Assembly (NCBI GenBank): GCA_029962745.1
Contig: CM057170.1
Span: 20,931,922 to 20,995,921, forward strand
Direction: 5' to 3'
Source: Echinometra lucunter
Taxonomy: Eukaryota; Echinodermata; Echinoidea; Camarodonta; Echinometridae
Length of the DNA: 64,000 bases
The translations under genes and the position numbers were made by a program. Of the stretch, positions 29,235 to 39,240 are shown piece after piece. Each line of letters opens with the position of its first letter. Position 1 is the stretch's first letter. The notes beneath the pieces were generated by a model that made no database searches, was not told the DNA's origin, and worked only from the letters and a program-made list of their open reading frames with translations.

Positions 29235-32200
29235 GAAAGATATCTACATGTATTTGTCCAGTGTATAAATGTATTGTATATCCAGTAAGCTGAAGCTTGA
29301 GCTACAACAAATGTAGAAAGCTTTATCACTGCGAGTAAAGTAATGAATAATAGTATTCTGCACTTTGTATCTGTTAGATATATGCTTTACAAAGCCAACT
29401 ATAATCATTTTCATTATTATTCATCATTAATGCAATTAATTTGTAATTGTTTTAATACATGAAATGCACAATGCATATTGTACAGGTGCAAATTCACAGG
29501 GAAGTGAAATGAAACGTGTCACTATGCCTAGCCTAGCATCGGTGAACATGCCACTCAATAATAGCATTCTGCTATTTTTAGTCTTACAAAAAGGCTTTAT
29601 AAAGTATCATTATAACAATTACTCAATAGTAATTACGTTTTTCTTTTGTGAAACATACATTGTATGTGTATAATACACATGCTGATACAAGTTCCATAAT
29701 AGATTAATCAGTGAAATGAAATGTGTAGAGATGGAAACATGTGTCGCAGGTCAGCAACACAAAATTTTGTCTAGCATCAGTAAACATGCCGTTCAGCACA
29801 TAGACCAAAGGTAATTAATTAGATAGCAGTCTTCAATCCCAAAAGCAGGGCTACAATGTACACAAATGTTTTTATTGGGGTCCAGACTGGAATCAAAGGG
29901 TTGGTTTGCATTGAGCCCTATGTAAAAATTTTGAAATCTGTGGGGGTCCAGACCAAGATTTTTGGGGCCCAATGCCTTGGGTGTCTGTTAATGTCAAGCC
30001 CTCACAGAAGGGAAGTGGAAACTACAATGTAAATGTACAGGTATGCATAATAATTTCTTAACCTGAAATGACTTAACACATGTAAAAGGTAATAATTTAG
30101 TTTTTTCAAAATAAGTTGAAAATCAATCCAAAAGAAATGTGGAATCTACATGTAGATGTTATGGTTGTTGAAAACAGAATTTACAATTAACCCTGTACAT
30201 GCAGTTATGATGATAAGAAATGAATACATACACTTGCAATGCAACCCAGACATTAGTGTGCTTCCAGTGAATAAAGAAGAACAAGAAGAGTAAACAGTGA
30301 AAGTTTGAGGAAAAATCGGACAATATGTTCAAGAGTTATAAACTTTGAAAGTTAAAAAAAATCTTTATTATGGGGATCCTTGAATTGGCAACTTTGCTAG
30401 CATTTGTGATATCATCGCGGACAACTCTCCATTCATTTTGTACACAAAATTTAACATTTTCTTTATTTTCAAGAAAAATAAAAATTCTTTTGATCTATTG
30501 TTTAAGTATGACATGGCTATATCAATTCTGCAAGCATTTTGGGAAGAATTATGTTGATTCCTGACTTTTTTTGAAAAATTATGTACAAAATGAATTAAGA
30601 GTTGTCCACGATTACATCACAGATGCTGGCAAAGTTGCCAACTCAAGGATCCCCATAATAGGGATTTACTGAAACTTTCAAAATTCATTACTCTTGAACC
30701 GATTGTCCGATTTTGCTCAAACTTTCACTGTTTCTGGTCATCTTTATTCACTAAGAGCACACTGATGCCTGGGTTGCATTCTTCTTCATATTCATACTCC
30801 TTGAAATTAAAATTACCGTAATGCATATACATGTACTATAGGTGAAAGTATTCCCAAATTAACCCTTGATCATTTTTTATCAAACTTCCTGGGATCTTCC
30901 TCCTTACATTTAAGACCAAAGTAAACAAACACCTACAGTTACAACCATTTTAAATGTCTTTTACACAATCAGACAATTCAAAATGAAATGTGGGAACAGT
31001 GGCCCAATTTGTCCAAGTTCCTGCTAAAACTCATTATTTCCCATCAACTATTTCATTCTGCAGTATGCTTCAAGCACAACTGTAGTATTAAACGTTCGCT
31101 AATCACTCGCATGTTCACTTAGCTAGACAAATTAATGAACTAAACACAGGAAATCAGATGATCCAGCTGCTGATTGTACCTAATATGATCTAATAAGCTG
31201 ATGTTTGACCACTACTCTGTTTGGTTTATAGCCACTTGGTCTAATGCCAGTTGGTCTAATTCCTAGATCGTCTAACAACACTATGGCTAAACCCATTTGG
31301 TCTAATATCAATTTGGTCTAATCGCCTTTTGGTTCTATCACCACTTGGTCTAATATCCACCTGGGCTAACTGCCATTTCGTCTAATGATCAAATGGTCTA
31401 ATTGCCATTTCGTCTACTTAGATTTCCTCATTTCGTCTAATGACCATTTGGTGTATAACCAGTTTGTCTAATCAGATAGACTAAGTGGTGTTAGACCAAG
31501 TGGGTACTAGACAAAATGAGCTTAGTCTAACTGGAAATTAGATGAAATGGTAAATGGGCTAAGTGGTAATTAGACCAAATGGTTATTGGGATGAAACCAA
31601 GCAGACATTATACAAAGTGGAATTAGACCAAGTGAGAGTTTACCCTCTGTTTGGGGGGTTTAATGAAAATATAATGGATATCCCCTGTAACATACATGTA
31701 TAGGTTTTTAATATTGATGTAAATACATTGAATGGAATGATTGATAATAAATCCTATTTCAACCTTCTATCAAATCGTACCATGAAGAATTACAATGAGA
31801 TGGACTTACAATTATTCATTTGATCATTTATTGTCTTTAAGGATTATCCTCTACAAGATAGTATTTCCTTTTTGATATACACTGTACTATGAAATGAAGC
31901 CCTTTAAATATTCAAAAATCAAGGAAGTTAGATTCTTTAATTCCTCTTCATGCCACAATCCTGAATAAATTTCTGCTCAAAACATGACATGTGACAACTG
32001 GAACAAGTTTCAGCTTTAGTATCATACAGTACTTCAAGTCTTCAACATAATTTCTTTTTTGTAATTTCTACTGTGTTTACCATATACTAGTACATGTATG
32101 TGACATATCTTAATAATTACAAGCTTGTTTGCTTTAATGAGTTAATGTTTGTCATTCCTGCTGAAACATGCTGAAGCAAGTGCAACTGATGTTGGCCTAT

Positions 32201-35200
32201 GTTAATACAAATATATTTGAGTACATGTGTTATCACGGTATCACCCAATATTAGAATTGCACATTAATTCTTCAGACACTGGAAAAGCATCCTGGAAAAT
32301 GTCCCCATCTGACTGATAATATTACATATTACAAAAGAGAATTTGTGAAGAATTTTTTTTTTTTTTTTTACATTTAGCTTGCTGGTCTGCTGTGAAGATA
32401 TTTACTGCACAAAAATTCAGATTCAAGCATGGTAATTTTGATACATATATGCACAAATGTGTACAAAGGTATTGAAATCACTTTCAAAGAACAGTGTACA
32501 ATTCTTTTTATATTTTGAAACCTGGCCTTGAAATTGAAAGATGCCCATGTAAGTGTAGACAACATGTGCTTTGTCTATATTATCAAAATGACCATGTAAA
32601 TGTATGTTCAAAATATTCATTTTTAGAGAACAAATGATCATCTATTCTTACATGTACATGTAGTTTAAGTTACCTACAATGTATCACCAAAATGCATTTT
32701 GCTTTGTTGTTGGGGATCACTCAATAACCTTATACATTCAAAATATGATCTTTAAATATTACTTGAAAGATATATTGCTCTTGATTAATAAACATGTAAA
32801 TATTGTAAAAGTGACTAGGGTATCTACAAAATCTAACTACATAATTAAGTACTCCTTGTTAACCTCTAGAATGCCAGGTTTTGTTTTGTTTTGTTTTGTT
32901 TTGTTTTGTTTTTCTCATCTTTTTTTTTTTTTTTTTTTTTGGGGGGGGGGGGGGGGGTTACTTACTTTCTTACTTTCACACATGTTACATGTTACATGTA
33001 GCTGTTTACAAATTATATTTTCAGGTGTACATGTATGCCTTAAAGTGATTTAAGACACAATGGTAAAAAAATTTTGATATACATGTACAGTGTATGATCA
33101 AGAATTGAATTCTACGAAGAATAATTATATAACATTTAAAAAATTTGATGATTTTCAATCTGATTTTCGATCAAAATCAATGCATTTTGGCTAATTTTTT
33201 TCATAAAAAGTCAAGAGTTGACCAAAAAATTTGAGTATGAGGTATGACGTCAAAGTGGGTATCCAGCTTCGCGCATTACAGCTGCGCACTTGTACATGTA
33301 TTATACCTTGCGCGCATTTTGCTAGATTTGCGCGACATGGTACCCACTCTGACGTCATTCTGACGTCAAAGTGGGTACCCAGTTGAAACTGGGTCAAAGC
33401 TGAGGGGTCAAAAATATCCTGAAATCTTACCACATTTGGGGGTTTCCTTGGCAACACGACGTTTTGAAAAACTTTAGGCAGATTATTTTCTGCTAATGAA
33501 ATCATGCCCTTTTAAATGAACTAACATTGTTTCAGCATTGGGTATCCCCTTTAATAACAAAGTTGATCATATTATGTTCATACAGTAAACATCTACATGT
33601 ACATGTACAGTACATGTACACATATACAATGTACATTGTATATTTTTACCATTGTCTGCATTTTTGGCTACAATGTATGCCCACACCATGAAAACCACAG
33701 AGTGGTTTGTTAACCATGTGCTTCCACATATACATGTAAATCTGCATGTAACTGTCACCCCAACAATTGTAGGTCAATTAATGTAATCCATACTACCATA
33801 AGCCTTATGTCTACCAAGTATCCTTGATGATCAGAGTTAATCCTACTACAATATCCTGTTTTATTTAGGGCTACCACACTTTATACATGTACTTGCATGA
33901 ACAACTTCATGTATATTTGCCATAATTTTGTAATTTTTATGAATTAAAAAATGGGAAAGCATGTCAAGTGTTCAAAGCATTAATAATTTACCAATGCATT
34001 GTTTTATATATTTGATAAACTGGTAACATACAATGTAGATTGTAAGGGAGTGGATGTCATGTCAAGTACATGTATATTACATTGTATCAAGAATTATACT
34101 GACATTTTTTGTGCCATAGGGTAGTAAATTCATCATTACACTACTTGCGTGAACAACTCCATGTACATTTGTCATAATTTTGTAATTTTTATGAATTAAA
34201 AAAATGGGAAAGCATGACAAGTGTCCAAAGCATTAATAATTTACCAATGCATCATTGTTTGTACATGTACATGTATTTCATAAACTGGTTACATACAATG
34301 TTGATTGTACATGTACGGGTGTTGATGTCACGTTAAGTATATTACAGTGTATCAAGAATATCCTAATATTTTTTTGTGTCATAGGGTAGTAAATTCACAT
34401 TTAGAAGCATTTCATATTGTGTAACAGCATACTAGCAATAGCTGCATATTCCTCTCAAAAATGGATGAAACTGTGAATCAAAATAAGAATTTATAATTGG
34501 GCAAGAATAGTGGTAAACTACAAGTCCTCTTTTCATAACCGAGAGTGTGTAAAAACAACAACGAGTACGGACACATGACTGTCGGTTGAACTTGATCATG
34601 ACATACAGAAGAGAGACAATTCAAACACCCTACCACATGGCAGGACAAATAACCTTGAATTCTGGAGCAATATTTGTTTATCATTCTGTAGAGGACATGT
34701 CTGTACTCTCTTTACATTGACTAGCAAAATGAACAGTCAACTGTATCGACAGGGGAATTTTTAAACTTGAATGCAGTAATCAAATACATGTAGGACAAAA
34801 GGAAATGACTTTGAAGGGGAAGAAACTATCATTGACATTTATAAACCTCTCTTGTTTACTTAAGTACACGTATACTTGAAAAATTTTCATGGGATAACAT
34901 GGCTTATTACATGTATCATGTGACTACTGATTCTCGTTCTTTGGACAGTAATAAATGTACTGGTACACTGTACATGCATATGTGTTGATGTAAAAGTGAA
35001 AAAAAAATCAACAAAATAAAAAGAGATAAAGTAGTGCTGCTAAAAAGATCTAAAATACAGCTAAAATTCTGTTAAGATTTTACAGTGATGGCTTTCATAC
35101 ATGTACATGGATCAGAGACTTGTACACGAAGGTTGGATAGAAAAAATAAATAAATAAATAAATAAATAAATGGAAACTTGGACAAACTGACAGTCTTTCT

Positions 35201-38200
35201 TATCTCTCTCTTGATGTGTATTCCAATCAAAAGTCAACAGGCTATGGGCGCTGATTTATGAAAGGCCATTATCAAATGTCCATTTTTAGGTGCACAATTA
35301 GTGATGCCATGCTTTATGTTGTATTGTTACATGTATACATGTAATATACATGTACATGTTTGTTATCAATTAAATGCCATTTGATAATTATAGTAATAAC
35401 AAAATGTCATTCCCAGTCAGTTGAAAAAAAAAAATGTCTTGTATCTCATTTTCACAATGATAAATTTTATGTGCATGCTTAATTTCTAACAAGGAGTTTC
35501 AAGAGTTGGAGTCACATCAAACTCATTCCCTTTGAAGTGACGTTCGATGCCACCAGGAAAAAATATGTCAGGCATGTGCTTAACTCGATCTTCCTTGCAG
35601 ATACGCAGACAAAAGTTTTCTGCTTGGCTGCAAACTTTCGGGCTGCCATTTTCAAAGGGAAATATGCTTTGGTAATGATAATTACTTTTTGCTACCACTT
35701 GTCTGATAATATGAGCAGTACATAGTGCTTACGTTTACAGGAGGCAAGCGAAAGGAAATGGTGCAAATTTTCCAGAAATATGAATCAAACCACGACTGGG
35801 CATGTGTGGGTGCTAATCTGACATATAACATCATAAATAACTGTGCTTTAACAAATTCACTTTTTATTTTCGTTTGCAGGAAGTAAACGGGAAAATGTCA
35901 AATTGTGGGTTTTAGGATTGTAAAATTTTACTCTTTTTCACAGATTAAAACTGCTATGTGACATACACAAATTTCTGGACACGGATAGGCTTTTATATTC
36001 ATACTTAATCATCTGTTCAATTTTCTCTCTGTTAATTCAAATAAAAAGTGAAATATTAACAATATTCTATTTGTGACCAAAAACCATTACTCAAGCTTTC
36101 CCATGATGTTGGAGGCATCGAACCTAGACATCAAAGGCAACAGCACACCTGTAGATTCTATTGTGCAACCTTAGAAAGGGACAGCTGCTTAAAATAATTT
36201 GTTGCCAGTTGGGACTCCAGCTCTTAAAACTCCTTGATTTCTAAGGTATTTGAAAGTGTGTATGTTTTGCATGATTTATACTTCAGTGGTATCTGAAACT
36301 GAAACAACATTTATATTGGACACTTGAGTGCAGATTTATGCACTTAACTAACTTCCTAATTTTATATTATTCTACCGAAAGATTTAATAGGCTAAATCCA
36401 TAATGGTGTTGGTTATAGAAAATTACAAGATTGTGTTTTATATGCATGACTCGATTTTAATGAGATATTTTCATGGATGTGTAATTTGGACATTTAGTAG
36501 TAATGTAAAAAAAAATGTATGCTGGTTTCACTAATCTGGCTAAGTATTATGATAACTTCACAAACACATACATACATATTGTTACATGACAAGTCCAATT
36601 AATCAAACTCATTATTTTAACTTCAGTCAAATTATACGAGTTGTACTGGCTATTACTTCTTCCTTACTTCATATGTACAGTAGTTCAGTACTTCAATAAG
36701 TAGAAGGTGATTGTATCTTTAAAACTCTCATTTTCTTGTGCAAAATCCACTACAAAAGATTCCTTTCCACTGCATGACTGGATCAGAGAAAAGTCCGCAT
36801 TTTCCTAAGCTTATGTAGCATTACTAATACTGCTTCTAATAAATGTATGTAACTGGGCAATCGTGATGGTGGAGCTGGTCGAGAGGAATGTATCCAACAT
36901 GAAGCACTGTGGTGCTGGACTTTTACTGCAAGCAGTTCTTGAGTTCAATGCCAGTCATAAAAGATGTCCTTTGATAGTTCTTGAATGCTTCCATACACCC
37001 AGAGGAGTATGCACCCAGATGCAACCTGTCACTCTTACATACAGATACATGTAGCTCAGCAAAATGGCGTGGTGCAAAAAAATAAAAAAACGCGTAAAGA
37101 ACGCAAAATGCATATTGTTGACTGTACTGTTTGCGTTCCTGATGTGTCTTTTCGTACCACTCTATTTCGCTAAGCTACCTTACTGGGCCCCGTTTCATTG
37201 CTACAGTGTATAACAAGTTGCAATAACTGTTATAAGCTACTGAAATCCTCACATCTCAATGGCCGAGAGCAATTTTGTCACAGAAATATGGCAGTTGTTA
37301 CTGATAATAGGTTTTATGAAACAGGACCCCAGAGCCCAGTCTTGGCAGCTGTAACTGTAAGGGATGTCAAATACGGTTGATCATTTCCTCTGAAGAAACC
37401 TTCCAACTCTGAACAGAAGTTATAACTTTTGTATTGCAACTGATATCTGTTTCCTGTAGTTGGTGTACATGAACAGAAGGCTTGGCATATATTGCTTTAC
37501 TGTTCAAACTTTAATAGTTAAAGAATGACTAGGGTCTAGTGCAACTAAGAAATGGCTACAGAAAATATAAACAAAAAATATGAATATACCATACAGAAAG
37601 ATTCAAATTACTTCATACATCAACATTTCTATATGTTCTGTCAAATGATAATCCACAACTTCTGCTTCAACCTCCTTAAGATATTAGATGCACATTGTTC
37701 ACACTAAATAAATACAGTGTACAACATAAAAATGAATGTTCTTTCACATTTTACTTTGAGTAATATTAAGAAAGTATGAATTTGGTTGGCATAATTTTCA
37801 TTTTAATATGTGACTCATTATAATATCACAAAATTTGTTACTTTTTCTTCTTCCAGTTAAGTGCTGCTTCAGGGTGCTGAAGATAACACACTGTAAAAAA
37901 AAATTCTTATGACAACTTTGACAAGACCAAAACCCTCAACAAATTTGTTCAGATTCTTATTTCTTCAACTTTGTATAGACCTCATTTAAAATTTTAATCA
38001 TTAATTGAATTCTACAGTACTAACAATACATTTGAGATTTTGGATTACCTAGAATGGCTAGATCCAGACTTTAACTTGAGCCTGAGGAACAAATTGTTTT
38101 TTTTTTGTTTTTTGTTTTTTTTTGTTCAAAACATTTCCAAACTAATTCAAGCCAATTTAACGTCAGATTGAAAACAAGACGTGACATTACAACTGTCTAT

Positions 38201-38847
38201 TCTTATTTAGAAATAGAATAAATCAAGTGTTGTCTAATTTATTTAACAATGCCAATGGTCTGTGTATAGACCTAGTTCTGGTTTGGCCTTGGCTTTATTG
38301 AGCTTGGCAAGGCCTTGAAATGAAGGATTATCTGACCTTGTTACCCTGGTTAGATCTAGAATCTAACGTTAGGCCTAGATCCACTTTAACTTTTCATGTC
38401 AGTATTGAGTCTATTTTGACTAACAATAAGTATTGACAATAGTCCATAGAAATGTAGAAAGTAAAACTAACTTGTTAGACAGTAAATACATGATCAGTGA
38501 AAATTTGCCTAGTGACTTACCAGGCACTTTCCAATCTTTGTTTGAGCGGATATCAAACTCGCCGAATATTCACGGATTGCCGTCATCCATGGGACGTCTT
38601 CGTTTTTCTGGACCATCCCCGGGCGCTCCATCGCAACGTTGACCGTAGAGCTGGCCCGGTGGCTGTCCGACACCCGTCGCCTGCATCCTAGAAGCACCGC
38701 GAGACGAACAACCAAAATTCCCAGCAGACCGCCGAAAAAAGTTATCAAACTTGAACTCAAGAAAACATACCAATATCTATTTCTACACGTTTCCTCTCCA
38801 CATTGTGTGAGTTCACACTGTTCATCAGTTAAGTTTGCATACGACAT
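13230..38847 (-). CDS. KCNMA1: BK (Slo1) calcium- and voltage-activated K+ channel alpha subunit, 5' part of gene (exons 1-2)
   Basis: Partial gene, coding join 38847..38521 then 13291..13230 (129 codons plus 2 nt), running off the left edge. BK channels are plasma-membrane potassium channels opened by depolarisation and intracellular calcium. Two parts are visible. Exon 1 has a Cys-containing extracellular N-terminus, the S0 helix (about residues 26-52, with SSSLITFFGGLLGILV) and the S0-S1 linker ending PWMTAIREYSASLISAQTK. Exon 2 is S1 (VIIVFTVSLGSFVIYILQLD). Human KCNMA1, as remembered, has MVTFFGGLFIILLW, GWMTSVKDWAGVMISAQT and VLVFALSIGALVIYFID at the same places in the same order. The exon junction is phase 0 on both sides with GTAAGT donors. 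The pore, RCK domains and all later exons are absent from this window. S0 is characteristic of Slo1, which separates it from other K+ channels. Confidence 0.9.
15352..15372 (-). other. Candidate 21-nt micro-exon in BK intron 1
   Basis: Between TTGAAGTTGTAG and GTAAGTGC there are 21 nt that would encode TARRGGQ in phase 0, the phase of the exon 1/exon 2 junction. Both sites are plausible but such pairs also arise by chance in 25 kb. The same AAGTAAGT word occurs again near 15590. Confidence 0.15.
16074..16290 (+). mobile_element. MITE copy 1 (TACTGTAAA...TTTACAGTA termini)
   Basis: The termini are inverted: TACTATAAAAATGGAA at the left and TTCCACATTTACAGTA at the right. The interior has CG-rich words (TTCGCGCTCGGCCGAG). 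The second copy at 22757-22956 is inverted relative to this one and conserved enough that the translated frames resemble each other. Confidence 0.75.
16489..16871. mobile_element. TIR element (GGGAGCTTT...AAAGCTCCC) with flanking TATTA repeats
   Basis: Both ends are flanked by TATTA (16484-16488 and 16872-16876), consistent with a target-site duplication or a TA duplication inside it. The interior is GC-richer than its surroundings and contains TGACGTCA at 16749. Confidence 0.7.
17236..17312. repeat. Short hairpin repeat
   Basis: ATATCGTCTGTTTGGAGCCA and AGAAGGGC, then the inverse GCCCTTCTGGC and AGCAGACGATA: a stem of roughly 30 bp with mismatches and a short loop. Confidence 0.7.
17459..17816. 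mobile_element. Second GGGAGCTT-ended TIR element flanked by TA
   Basis: Long inverted arms: GGGAGCTTCAGATACG at the left and CGTATCTAAAGCTCCC at the right, continuing inward through AGTCCCATGACGCG and its inverse. The 9-bp terminus is shared with the element at 16.5 kb but the interior is not. Confidence 0.75.
18123..18512. repeat. Foldback with CATTCGTGACAG termini
   Basis: ACCCATTCGTGACAG at the left and CTGTCACGAATGT at the right, about 390 bp apart, with an AT-rich interior. Confidence 0.55.
19378..19798. repeat. Foldback with TTTAACCCATAG termini
   Basis: TTTAACCCATAGAGGTACAG at the left and CTGTACTGCTATGGGTTAAA at the right. The same terminus appears at 28063 (TTTAACCCATAGCAG). Confidence 0.65.
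20130..20232. repeat. Two-copy tandem repeat of about 50 bp
   Basis: CTAAACTTTATTGGCCATTG and CTAAACTTTATCGGCCATTG, each followed by GTA/GTCACGT and GCAAGCTA-type words. Confidence 0.65.
20394..20456. repeat. T-run/G-run compound tract
   Basis: A T run to 20411 is followed immediately by about 21 G and more G blocks. It has G-quadruplex potential. This junction type recurs elsewhere in the same base order. Confidence 0.85.
21640..22235. repeat. Purine-rich minisatellite, unit about 125-138 bp, four copies
   Basis: GGTAGATAGAGAT-type words recur near 21698, 21836, 21961 and 22088. Each is followed by GA-rich sequence, then GATGGAAGAGAAATA and AACACACAAG. Ser/Leu/Phe-rich open frames on the minus strand are artefacts of the purine bias. 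Confidence 0.8.
22757..22956 (-). mobile_element. MITE copy 2, same family as 16.1 kb, opposite orientation
   Basis: TACTGTAAACGTGGAATATT at the left and ATCCACTTTTACGGTA at the right. The interior ACAAAATATTTTG.TTATTTTGCAC is the reverse complement of the matching part of copy 1. Confidence 0.75.
23045..23130 (-). repeat. Solo SINE/LINE 3' tail
   Basis: On the minus strand this reads ACTGCGCTATATAGATTTA, then an ATT-rich run. It is the same tail type as at 2.7 kb but without any coding remnant. Confidence 0.5.
23908..24048. mobile_element. Foldback MITE, family GGGGAGYGTTTCATGAAG, copy 1
   Basis: GGGGAGTGTTTCATGAAGAG at the left and CTTCATGAAACGCTCCCC at the right. The middle has paired TTTTGTCGGTGATTTTCAC and its inverse. 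The spacer ending TAGCTCATAACATTTGT is shared with the copy at 40.2 kb in inverse orientation. Confidence 0.8.
24840..25175 (-). pseudogene. Second LINE 3' end fragment
   Basis: The open frame 25175-24981 reads SWGDRSFQYAGPFLWNELPL then DIHNLSSLSNFKTSLKTWLF, the same reverse-transcriptase C-terminal signature as at 2.9 kb. It has an AAT-rich tail at 24846-24862. Upstream the frame is broken, so only the terminal piece reads through. Confidence 0.75.
26552..26612. repeat. T-run/G-run compound tract
   Basis: T run to 26572, then about 25 G and further G blocks interrupted by AA. Confidence 0.85.
26894..27375. repeat. Foldback/MITE with GTCCCTTTTGCA termini
   Basis: CTTGTCCCTTTTGCAAAAT at the left and TCTGCAAAAGGGACGGGCT at the right. 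The interior is GC-rich with a GCTAGCTAGCTC run near 27090 and ACACGTACCGTAC. Confidence 0.6.
28063..28370. repeat. Related foldback with internal long hairpin
   Basis: Starts with the TTTAACCCATAGCAG terminus. Inside, TACACAAAATTTCA.ATTTTC near 28148 and GAAAATGTGAAATTTTGTGT near 28295 form an inverted pair. Confidence 0.55.
28976..29010 (+). repeat. Solo terminus of the 4.5-kb foldback family
   Basis: TTCACACAGTGACTCGGCTC followed by AGGGGTTTG matches the left end of the 4481-4877 element. No partner arm is seen nearby. Confidence 0.6.
30218..30805. mobile_element. Long foldback element, arms of about 230-270 bp
   Basis: The left arm runs AATGCAACCCAGACATTAG, AGTGAATAAAGA, AACAGTGAAAGTTTGAG, TTATGGGGATCCTTGA, CAACTTTGCTAGCAT, GACAACTCT. 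The right arm has the same blocks in reverse order as complements. Central sequence is AT-rich. Confidence 0.8.
31231..31636. repeat. Foldback made of degenerate 20-22-bp GGTCTAAT repeats
   Basis: From 31231 to about 31470 about a dozen copies of CCACTTGGTCTAATNNC-type units run in one direction. From about 31485 to 31636 the inverse ATTAGACCAARTGG runs back. The inversion point is near TAATCAGATAGACTAAG. Confidence 0.85.
32860..32957. repeat. (TTTTG)n followed by a T-run/G-run junction
   Basis: Seven TTTTG units from about 32877, then a T run to 32940 and 17 G. Confidence 0.85.
33244..33400. repeat. Inverted repeat carrying three perfect TGACGTCA (CRE) sites
   Basis: TGACGTCAAAGTGGGTATCC at 33244, the inverse GGTACCCACTCTGACGTCA ending at 33357, and TGACGTCAAAGTGGGTACCC at 33361. 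The interior has GCGCGCATTTTGC-type words. Confidence 0.75.
33891..34392. repeat. Tandem duplication of a 252-bp unit
   Basis: ACTTGCATGAACAACTTCAT (33891) and ACTTGCGTGAACAACTCCAT (34143) start two copies that align throughout, including TTTGTAATTTTTATGAATT and CATAGGGTAGTAAATTCA at their ends. Confidence 0.9.
35480..35700 (-). other. Unassigned coding-like patch in BK intron 1
   Basis: A 69-codon frame (35698-35486) ending IFFPGGIERHFKGNEFDVTP and TLETPC, with higher GC than its surroundings. No family was recognised and no partner exons were found. It could be a decayed gene piece or chance. Confidence 0.2.
37050..37179. repeat. Short foldback next to the GGGCCCC element
   Basis: GTAGCTCAGCAAAATGGCG and TGGTGCAAAA at the left; GTACCACTC.ATTTCGCTAAGCTAC inverse at the right. 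It ends 4 bp before the next foldback starts. Confidence 0.65.
37184..37330. mobile_element. Foldback MITE, family GGGCCCCGTTTCAT, copy 1
   Basis: GGGCCCCGTTTCATTGCTAC at the left and GTTTTATGAAACAGGACCCC at the right. Internal ACAAGTTGCAATAACTGTTA and AAGCTACTGAAATCC are shared with the copy at 53.8 kb, which is inverted relative to it. Confidence 0.75.
38521..38847 (-). CDS. KCNMA1: KCNMA1 exon 1 coding part (S0 and S0-S1 linker)
   Basis: 109 codons starting at the first in-frame ATG (context CCAAAATGTCG). An in-frame TAG lies just upstream. The exon ends at CTG followed by the donor GTAAGT (complement ACTTAC at 38515-38520), phase 0. The N-terminus carries Asn5-Leu-Thr, a possible N-glycosylation site on the extracellular side, and three cysteines at residues 11, 16 and 21. 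Human BK has a Cys-Asp-Ser motif here but different spacing. An earlier open frame to 38871 begins with TTG and is not needed. The S0-S1 linker has an Arg-rich stretch (GCRRRVSDSHR) after S0. Confidence 0.92.
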
Positions 38848-39235
38848 TTTGGCAAGAATATTTCCAAACAAATACTAAATTACATTATGTTGCTGATCCC
38901 TTACGATTCATCCGATCGAGAAGACTGGTACCAAACGTAACATAACAAAACACTTTACTAGAATCGTACCGCTTGTACTGTGTCGCTAGCTAGCTAGCTA
39001 GCGCATAGCCAGGCGGCGCGCTAGGCCAGTGTACGGTATACGCGGTGCGTGAAGGGCGCTGGACCAAAGCAATCTTCGTAGCTTGCTATTTCGTTGCTAT
39101 AGCCCACACACACAATACAACGAATGCAGCTTGGACATGGCATGGGGAGCATAGCAGCCGATAAATAGCTAGTCTAATTTTATGAGCCGTACTGCAAGTG
39201 TTTCAGTCTTGACTTGAGTCACGTGATCAAATCTG
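38848..39235 (-). promoter_or_regulatory. KCNMA1: Probable 5'UTR and promoter of the BK gene
   Basis: Sequence upstream of the BK start codon. It is richer in GC and CpG than the intron on the other side (for example CGGCGCGC near 39010). It contains a GCTAGC run at 38987-39003 and a CACGTG E-box at about 39219-39224. No TATA box could be assigned. The call rests on position and base composition, so the transcription start is unknown. Confidence 0.4.
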
Positions 39236-39240
39236 TATAG

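Larger units (their letters stand above)
13292..38520. other. KCNMA1: BK intron 1 (25.2 kb)
   Basis: The whole interval lies between two BK exons on the minus strand. It is AT-rich, with many ACATGTACATGT words and the MITEs, LINE fragment and tandem repeats listed separately. The stretches 13.3-16.0, 20.5-21.6, 24.1-24.8, 25.2-26.5, 34.4-35.4, 35.7-37.0 and 37.4-38.5 kb show nothing assignable. Confidence 0.75.

Noticed and set aside
31231..31636. CRISPR-like appearance of short spaced repeats
   Set aside because: Units are degenerate, spacers are not uniform, orientation reverses midway, and the DNA is animal nuclear sequence.
33191..33505. 104-codon minus-strand frame
   Set aside because: Lies across an inverted repeat with CRE sites; no protein similarity recognised.
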